From the NCBI GenBank assembly GCA_944384485.1, contig CALWTO010000032.1:1-35926 (forward strand): DNA of 35,926 nucleotides, given 5' to 3'. The stretch comes from an uncultured Clostridia bacterium. Lineage in GTDB: Bacteria; Bacillota; Clostridia; Christensenellales; UBA1242. Within the stretch, counting starts at the first letter, position 1. Every line of letters starts with the position of its first letter. The notes under the pieces are model-generated. The model searched no databases, was not told the origin of the DNA, and worked only from the letters and a program-made list of their open reading frames with translations. Both the position numbers and the translations under genes were made by a program. Positions 30,701 through 35,926 of the stretch are shown one piece after another.

Positions 30701-31759
30701 TTAACTAATAAAATCAATAAGTTTTTTACTTCTGTTAGGATTTTTTAATTTTCGAAGTGCTTTTGCTTCAATTTGACGAATTCTTTCACGAGTAACAGAG
30801 AACTCTTTACCAACTTCTTCCAAAGTTTTTGCTTTTCCATCCATCAAACCATATCTTTCACGAATAACTTGTTGCTCTCTAGGAGTCAAAGTATCAATAA
30901 CAGCCAAAAGTTGTTCTCTCAATAAATTTTGAGAAGCAAGTTCCATTGGATTTGAAACTTTTGTATCTTCAATAAAGTCGCTCATTCTGCTGTCATCTTC
31001 TTCACCAACCGGAGTTTCAAGACTAATAGGCTCAAGTGCAACTCTTTGAATTTCAACAACTTTATTTTCACTTATTCCCATTTCTTGAGCAATTTCCTCA
31101 AGTGATGGTTCTCTAGAAAGTTTTTGCAAAAGTTGTCTTACAACACGATTATAACGGTTTATAGTTTCGTTCATATGCACAGGCAATCTTATTGTTCTTG
31201 CTTGGTCCGCAATAGCACGAGAAATAGCTTGTCTTATCCACCAAGTTGCATAAGTTGAAAAGTGATAACCCTTTGTATAATCAAATTTTTCAACCGCTTT
31301 CAAAAGCCCCATATTTCCTTCTTGGATTAAATCAAGAAAAGATAAAGCGTTTGTAGGAGCCCATTTTTTTGCAACCGAAACAACAAGTCTAAGGTTTGCT
31401 TGGCAAAATTTTGTTTTTGCGTCTTGATCACCTTCCAAAATTCTTTTAGCTAGTTCAATTTCTTCTTCTGGAGTAAGGAGTGGGACTTGTCCAATATCTT
31501 TTAGATACATTTTTACAGGGTCATCAACACCCATAAATCCTGTAAAATCTAAATTTAAATCTTCATCCTCGTCTTCTTTCTTTTGAATAACACTTATGTT
31601 GTTATCTTGTAATTTTTTTATAAAATTTTTAATTTCTTTATCTGAAATTTCAGAAAATCTTAAAAGCCTATCATAAATGTCTCTTTCATTGACTTTACCC
31701 GCTTTCATAGCAGCATCAAAAATTCTCTTTTTAGCTGATTCAATATCTTTATCTGGCAT
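30701..31759 (-). CDS. rpoD: RNA polymerase primary sigma factor (sigma-A)
   Basis: Housekeeping sigma factor. 352 residues from the ATG at 31757-31759 ([11 protein letters not shown]), which has GGAGG upstream; the longer open frame lies inside dnaG. Region 1.1 is short (about 1-75), followed by an acidic linker ([13 protein letters not shown]), region 1.2 ([21 protein letters not shown]), region 2 with [27 protein letters not shown] (2.3/2.4), region 3 and region 4.2 [30 protein letters not shown]. The first 11 bases overlap the end of dnaG, so translation is coupled. Its promoter selectivity agrees with the many TTGACA/TATAAT promoters in the window. Confidence 0.97.
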   Translation of the reverse strand: MPDKDIESAKKRIFDAAMKAGKVNERDIYDRLLRFSEISDKEIKNFIKKLQDNNISVIQKKEDEDEDLNLDFTGFMGVDDPVKMYLKDIGQVPLLTPEEEIELAKRILEGDQDAKTKFCQANLRLVVSVAKKWAPTNALSFLDLIQEGNMGLLKAVEKFDYTKGYHFSTYATWWIRQAISRAIADQARTIRLPVHMNETINRYNRVVRQLLQKLSREPSLEEIAQEMGISENKVVEIQRVALEPISLETPVGEEDDSRMSDFIEDTKVSNPMELASQNLLREQLLAVIDTLTPREQQVIRERYGLMDGKAKTLEEVGKEFSVTRERIRQIEAKALRKLKNPNRSKKLIDFIS

Positions 31760-33527
31760 AAAATTCCTCCATTTTTTTCTCTCTAATAGAGATTGAAATA
31801 TCATTTAATTTTTTCATTATTTCTTGTCTTTGAGCAAGGTCTTTGCTTTCTTTAAATTGTTTTGTCAATTCAGTTTGTTTTTCTTGCAATTTTAAACTAA
31901 TTATAGCCCACAAACATTCATCAAAATATTTTTGACCACTATCTAAATATGAAGAGAAGTCATAGTTTAAACAATCCTTTAAAATAGGCTCGTTGTCTAC
32001 ATCAAAATAATCATAATAAGATGAAAGTGGAAGGTGTTTGCTTGCCTGATTTAAAATTTCTTGGTATTGAGGCAAAAGCAAATTATAATCTATTTTTTTA
32101 TTTACAAAATCTTTTCCATGAACAATTGAAGCAAGAATAAACTTTATAGCTCTAATATTGCCATTTTCACGCGAAGTTAAAACATTTTCATCTTCTTTCT
32201 TTGCCAAAGATTTTTGTTTTTCTCCACCTTTTTCTTTTTCCAAATCTCTACGCAGTATATCAATCGGTATAGATGTCAAATCTCTAAGTTTAGCAAGATA
32301 TATGTCTTCTTCTGCATAAGAATTAAGTTTGACCAAAAATTGCAATATTTGTTTAACAAATGCTCCTTTCCCAGTCGCGTTTGTAATATCAAATTTTTTC
32401 TTTTCATTCTCAATTAAATAATCAATTGGTGGTAGTGCATTTTCTACCAAATCTTGTATGTATTTTGCTCCGTAATTCTTAAGAATTTCATCCGGGTCAA
32501 GTTTTTGAGGCATAAGTGCAATTTTGACATTAAAACCTTCTTCTCGCAAAATATCAATGCTTCTATAGGTTGCTTTTTCACCAGCCGTATCTCCATCAAA
32601 CATTAAAACAACATTGTTTGATAACTTCTTTAATTCATGAGCATTTTCTTTTGTTAGCGCTGTGCCCATACAAGCAACTGTGTTGTTAAAACCAGCCTTG
32701 TGCATTGCAATAACATCAATTTGCCCTTCAACAATTATTATCTTATCTAAATTTCCCTGCTGTTTCAATTTTTTAACAAGGTCAATTCCGTAAACAACTC
32801 TACCTTTATGAAAGACAATAGTTTCCGCAGTGTTTATATATTTTGCAAAATCGGCTTTACCTAAAACTCTTGCACTAAAACCAACACATTCTCCAAAAGA
32901 GTTGAAAATAGGAAATATCAATCTTTCAGCCATAACATCGTAATAGCGATTATTTTTCTCTTGGCAAACCCCCGCATCAACCATTTCTTTTAAAGAAAAG
33001 CCTTTGCTTTTTAAGTAGTCAACCATCTCATTCCAGTCTAAAGAATAACCAAGTTTGAAATCATCTAAAGTTCGTTTATTAAACTGTCTAGTTTTTATGT
33101 ATTCTTGAGCAGGTTTAGCCTTTGGCAAAAGCAGATTTTCTTGATAATGCTTATACGCACAATCTAAAAGTTTTAAAATTCTCTCTTTTTGTTTTTTCTT
33201 TTCTAATACATCTTTTTCGCCAGTAAACTCTGGAACTTCCATTCCTGCATTTTTCGCAAGAATTTTCACTGCTTCATAAAAATCACAAGATTCGTATTTC
33301 ATAACAAAGGAAATAACATCCCCACTTTCTTTACAACCAAAACAATAAAAAAGTCCTTCATCTTCACTTACAGAAAAAGATGGTGTTTTTTCATTGTGAA
33401 AAGGACAACACCCCCAATACTTTCTGCCTTTTTTTTCAAGACGAACATATCTTTCAACAACCGAAACAATATTATTCCTTTGTTTTAATTGATAAAGCCA
33501 ATCTGCTGGAAAACCTTTATTTTGCAA
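31749..33527 (-). CDS. dnaG: DNA primase
   Basis: Synthesises RNA primers at the replication fork. I place the start at TTG 33525-33527 ([14 protein letters not shown]), with GGGAG six bases upstream; the frame runs to 33554, but that start coincides with the expected transcription start. The product is 592 residues. The CHC2 zinc-binding domain is [19 protein letters not shown] with CFGC (C-x2-H...C-x2-C). The TOPRIM core shows [13 protein letters not shown] and [13 protein letters not shown], and a C-terminal helicase-binding domain completes the protein. dnaG, rpoD and the zinc-ribbon gene form a macromolecular-synthesis-type operon, without rpsU. Confidence 0.96.
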   Translation of the reverse strand: MQNKGFPADWLYQLKQRNNIVSVVERYVRLEKKGRKYWGCCPFHNEKTPSFSVSEDEGLFYCFGCKESGDVISFVMKYESCDFYEAVKILAKNAGMEVPEFTGEKDVLEKKKQKERILKLLDCAYKHYQENLLLPKAKPAQEYIKTRQFNKRTLDDFKLGYSLDWNEMVDYLKSKGFSLKEMVDAGVCQEKNNRYYDVMAERLIFPIFNSFGECVGFSARVLGKADFAKYINTAETIVFHKGRVVYGIDLVKKLKQQGNLDKIIIVEGQIDVIAMHKAGFNNTVACMGTALTKENAHELKKLSNNVVLMFDGDTAGEKATYRSIDILREEGFNVKIALMPQKLDPDEILKNYGAKYIQDLVENALPPIDYLIENEKKKFDITNATGKGAFVKQILQFLVKLNSYAEEDIYLAKLRDLTSIPIDILRRDLEKEKGGEKQKSLAKKEDENVLTSRENGNIRAIKFILASIVHGKDFVNKKIDYNLLLPQYQEILNQASKHLPLSSYYDYFDVDNEPILKDCLNYDFSSYLDSGQKYFDECLWAIISLKLQEKQTELTKQFKESKDLAQRQEIMKKLNDISISIREKKMEEFYAR

Positions 33528-33558
33528 TCTTTTCTCCCTAAAAAAATCATTCAAAGAT

Positions 33559-33564
33559 ATTATA
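33559..33564 (-). promoter_or_regulatory. -10 element of dnaG
   Basis: TATAAT on the minus strand in the context GTAGTATAAT. I see no good -35 at the right distance; TTAACA is 22 bases upstream. Confidence 0.5.
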
Positions 33565-33661
33565 CTACAAAAAATTTAAAAATCCTTGTTAATTATAAAA
33601 AAGAAACAAATATTTTTAAAAATAACTAAATTTTAAACATTTTTAAACATAAAAAAAACAA

Positions 33662-33685
33662 AAAACTTGCCCGCAAGCAAGTTTT
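33662..33685 (-). terminator. Terminator of yunB
   Basis: Minus strand AAAACTTGC (33677-33685) pairs with GCAAGTTTT (33662-33670), followed by a T-rich run. It separates the sporulation genes from dnaG. Confidence 0.85.
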
Positions 33686-33716
33686 GACGATAAATTTTTA
33701 AAAGATTTTTAAATTT

Positions 33717-34379
33717 TTATATAACTTTTCCTTGAAGATATATGCTAGGGATTTCCCCTACTATGACACTTTCACAAATTAAAATATCAAGAGTTGTTTG
33801 AAAAGTTTGAGTTGAAGCAGGAAGGACCATACCAATTGAGGCTGTCACATCAAAATAAAGAGAATGAAGAGTTTGGTTAATTCCCGCAGAAACAAAATTG
33901 GTGTCAAATGATGTGTTTACCGCCCCAACAGGTATCAAATTTAATTTTATTTCTGGCCCATAACCGAAAAGAAAAGGTATGCCAGTAAATGTTCCAAGAT
34001 TTACATTTATTGATGTTTCATCAAGGGTTTCAAATCTTTCTTGAACAAGTTCTGTCACTTTTCTTACCAGTAAATTAATCTTTGTCGAATTGGTAGAAAT
34101 TTGACTCACCTTATTTTCAGAAGAATAAGTAATTGTTACCAAATCATCGTAACTTAAATTATTATCTGTAAGTACATCCCCAACAACTTCACTTATTGTT
34201 TGAGTTGCAATAGCACGAACCTTTTCTTCACTCAAAGCAACAACTGCCGGGCATATAATTTGAAAATAATAAACAAGACATAAAATTATAAAAGCAAGCA
34301 ACCCACACAATATTGCTCGTTTCTTAATTTTTTTTCTTGTTTTAATTTTGTTTACTTTGACAACTTTATAAGTTTGCAC
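33717..34379 (-). CDS. yunB: Sporulation protein YunB
   Basis: 220 residues. A basic N-terminus (KTRKKIKKR) and one membrane segment (about 24-46) lead into an extracytoplasmic domain. The region NLGTFTGIPFLFGYGPEIKLNLIPVGAVNTSFDTNFVSAGINQTLHSLYF is the conserved YunB core. In Bacillus YunB is made in the mother cell during sporulation; its molecular role is not well defined. GTG start (34377-34379), with only a weak ribosome binding site visible. It lies downstream of spoVAE, separated by 108 bases, and has its own terminator. A sigma-E-like promoter would be expected, but I could not identify one with confidence. Confidence 0.92.
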   Translation of the reverse strand: MQTYKVVKVNKIKTRKKIKKRAILCGLLAFIILCLVYYFQIICPAVVALSEEKVRAIATQTISEVVGDVLTDNNLSYDDLVTITYSSENKVSQISTNSTKINLLVRKVTELVQERFETLDETSINVNLGTFTGIPFLFGYGPEIKLNLIPVGAVNTSFDTNFVSAGINQTLHSLYFDVTASIGMVLPASTQTFQTTLDILICESVIVGEIPSIYLQGKVI

Positions 34380-34434
34380 ATTTATATATATGCAAAAGTA
34401 TTTTCAATGTTGCAACCTTTTAAAAAATCAATAT

Positions 34435-34474
34435 TTACAATATGTTATGCAATACATAATACTAGATATTGTAA
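34435..34474 (-). repeat. Nested inverted repeat between spoVAE and yunB
   Basis: TTACAATAT and ATATTGTAA (34435-34443 and 34466-34474) form a nine-base inverted repeat, and inside it a smaller stem TTATG/CATAA can pair. On the minus strand a T run (TTTTTT) follows after seven bases. It may be the spoVA terminator or an operator for yunB. Confidence 0.6.
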
Positions 34475-34487
34475 TCTTGTATATCAA

Positions 34488-34841
34488 CTATTTTGTTCTT
34501 GACCTAAAAATTAAGGCAAAAATAAAAGCAAAAATCACCGCAGCAGCAATTCCTCCGGCAGTTGCTTCAAGTCCTCCTGTGAACGCACCGAGCAATCCTT
34601 TTGATTTTACAGCACTCATTGCACCTTTTGCAAGTGACGCTCCAAAGCCTATAATTGGCACATTTATTCCAGCCTTTGCAAATTCTGAAATAGGGGCAAA
34701 CAAATTTAAAGCCTGCAACACAACCCCAATTAAAACAAAAGTAACCAAAATTCTAGCAGAAGTTATGTTTGTGTAAATTAAAAGCATTTCACCCAGCATA
34801 CAAACAAAACCACCTATCAAAAACACCCAAAGATAATACAC
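34488..34841 (-). CDS. spoVAE: Stage V sporulation protein AE
   Basis: Integral membrane component of the SpoVA channel that moves dipicolinic acid into the spore and out again at germination. 117 residues with hydrophobic segments at about 2-22 (YLWVFLIGGFVCMLGEMLL), 30-47 and near the C-terminus (GGIAAAVIFAFIFALIF). The central PIIGFGASLAKGAMSAVKSKGLLGAFTGGLEATAGG is the family signature. The start is one base after the spoVAD stop, so the two are translated together. In Bacillus the matching gene is spoVAEB. Confidence 0.96.
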   Translation of the reverse strand: MYYLWVFLIGGFVCMLGEMLLIYTNITSARILVTFVLIGVVLQALNLFAPISEFAKAGINVPIIGFGASLAKGAMSAVKSKGLLGAFTGGLEATAGGIAAAVIFAFIFALIFRSRTK

Positions 34842-34842
34842 T

Positions 34843-35925
34843 TTACTCCTCCCTTTTCCTATTCACATTTTTTGTTTTAAAAGTTTTGCAGGTTGAAACT
34901 TTTTCGTACATTTCTTCAGCATTATCTTCATCACATTCAATAACAATAGCATGACATATCCCTGGAATGCTTTCTCCTTGTTGTGTAGCAGTCGTTGACA
35001 TCAACGCACCAGTAGGCATAAATAAAATTCTTTTAAGCTCACCCTTTCTTAATTTGTTTATTAAATAAGAATTTAAAATTGTTGCACTGCATCCACATCC
35101 ACTTCCGCCAGAAAGCATTCCTTGACTTCTAGTAAAATACATTTGCCCACAATCATTATAATTTAGCCCTAACTTTATTCCATTGTCTTCCATTAAATCG
35201 ACCAAAATTTCCGAACCTAATTTACCTAAATCTCCAGTCACGATTAAATCATAATCATCTGGCGATGTTTTTGTATCTCTAAAATGAGCAAGCATTGTAT
35301 TCATCGCAGCAGGAGCCATAGCCGATCCCATATCGTTTACATCCTTAATTCCCCAGTCCACAACTTTGCCAAAAGTAGCCATTGTTATCCTTGGCCCCTT
35401 CCCTTTGCTTGATAAAACGCACGCCCCCGCACCAGTAACTGTCCATTGAGAAGTTGGTGGACGTTGATTCCCAAGTTCAAGAGGAAAACGAAATTGTCTT
35501 TCAGCAGTAGAAAAATGAGAACCTGTTGCACAGACAATCGTATCAAACTGCCCTCCATCAATTAATGAAGCTCCAACAGCAAGACTTTCCGCCATTGTTG
35601 AACAAGCCCCAAAAAGTCCCAAATATGCAAAATCAAAATTTCTTGCAGAATAAGAAGAAGATATGATTTGATTTAAGAGGTCACCAGCTAAAAGCAAATT
35701 TACATCTTCAGGTTTAAGTTTGGCATTTTCAATTGCACCCGCAATAGCATGTTCAAACATCTTTTTTTCTGCCTTTTCATAACTTTTTTCACCAAAAGCA
35801 TCATCTTTCATTACATAATTGAAATAAGGAGCAAAGTTACCTTTGCCTTCTTTTGGTCCTACAATCGAATAACTCCCTATTATTCTTGGCTTATTTTTAA
35901 ATTTTACTGTTTGATTTTTTTTCAT
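34843..35925 (-). CDS. spoVAD: Stage V sporulation protein AD
   Basis: Dipicolinic-acid-binding SpoVA protein with a thiolase-like fold. 360 residues. The start (MKKNQTVKFKNKPRIIGSYSIVGPKEGKG) matches family N-termini, so the ATG at 35923-35925 is probably the true start even though only one base of upstream sequence is present. Conserved segments include LGLFGACSTMAESLAVGA, TGSHFSTAERQFRFPLELGNQRPPTSQWTVTGAGA and DCGQMYFTRSQGMLSGGSGCGCSA. The protein carries a charged tail (about 25 residues after HAIVIE) not usual for the family. The gene is followed directly by spoVAE; spoVAC would be expected beyond the right edge. Confidence 0.96.
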   Translation of the reverse strand: MKKNQTVKFKNKPRIIGSYSIVGPKEGKGNFAPYFNYVMKDDAFGEKSYEKAEKKMFEHAIAGAIENAKLKPEDVNLLLAGDLLNQIISSSYSARNFDFAYLGLFGACSTMAESLAVGASLIDGGQFDTIVCATGSHFSTAERQFRFPLELGNQRPPTSQWTVTGAGACVLSSKGKGPRITMATFGKVVDWGIKDVNDMGSAMAPAAMNTMLAHFRDTKTSPDDYDLIVTGDLGKLGSEILVDLMEDNGIKLGLNYNDCGQMYFTRSQGMLSGGSGCGCSATILNSYLINKLRKGELKRILFMPTGALMSTTATQQGESIPGICHAIVIECDEDNAEEMYEKVSTCKTFKTKNVNRKREE

Positions 35926-35926
35926 A

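Noticed and set aside
34380-34410. Sigma-E or sigma-K promoter for yunB
   Set aside because: CATATATA resembles a sigma-E -10, but AT richness makes such matches frequent and no clear -35 fits.

Overview
The window is strongly AT-rich bacterial DNA, and nearly every gene lies on the minus strand. SpoVAD, SpoVAE and YunB, the dnaG-rpoD-zinc ribbon order, HemZ, RsfS, YhbY, YwlE next to RpiB and an archaeal-type AspRS together point to an endospore-forming, low-GC Bacillota, most likely an uncultivated Clostridia-type bacterium. This placement is inferred from gene content; no rRNA marker is present.

Layout, left to right: a plus-strand protein cut by the left edge (2-364); a HIT-rnhA operon (378-1236); two small genes of unknown role on opposite strands (1315-2066); tRNA-Ser(GGA), asnS and aspS (2142-4934); tRNA-Leu(AAG) with a decayed partial copy of its 3' end beside it (5031-5289); a small ferritin-like protein; clpX, clpP and tig (5735-8928); an operon of ywlE, rpiB, a degenerate glycosyltransferase-like membrane protein, gapA and two small membrane proteins (9070-12426); rsfS, divergent from a membrane protein (12536-13815); a WG-repeat protein with a coupled 33-residue ORF (13978-15372); obgE-yhbY (15474-17062); lysS-nth (17146-19238); a lytic transglycosylase; a DUF3343 sulfur/selenium-carrier-like protein divergent from a cysteine desulfurase (19953-21433); rpsO-pnp (21445-23854); recJ-rel-hemZ (24010-29885); dnaG-rpoD-zinc ribbon protein (29962-33527); and yunB, spoVAE and spoVAD, the last reaching the right edge.

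Most of the window is housekeeping: translation (AsnRS, AspRS, LysRS, S15, ObgE, YhbY, RsfS, two tRNAs), proteolysis and folding (ClpXP, trigger factor, a probable arginine phosphatase), RNA decay (PNPase, RNase HI), DNA replication and repair (DnaG, RecJ, Nth), primary sigma factor and sporulation. Transcription units are short and tightly packed. Good sigma-A promoters (-35 and -10 boxes 17 nt apart) and hairpin terminators mark many boundaries, and at two boundaries the next promoter's -35 lies inside the previous gene's terminator.

The points most worth a second look are: a long RSH (Rel) protein whose hydrolase HD metal ligands all appear to be lost while its synthetase residues remain; a GtrB/DPM1-like protein without its acidic catalytic residues inside the gapA operon; a tRNA-Leu-derived duplicated and inverted repeat; an A34 tRNA-Leu; a WG-repeat protein whose C-terminal helix resembles the 33-residue product encoded just after it; and an inverted repeat that brackets the ribosome binding site and includes the start codon of the cysteine desulfurase. 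I saw no CRISPR array, insertion sequence, prophage or recognisable defence system.
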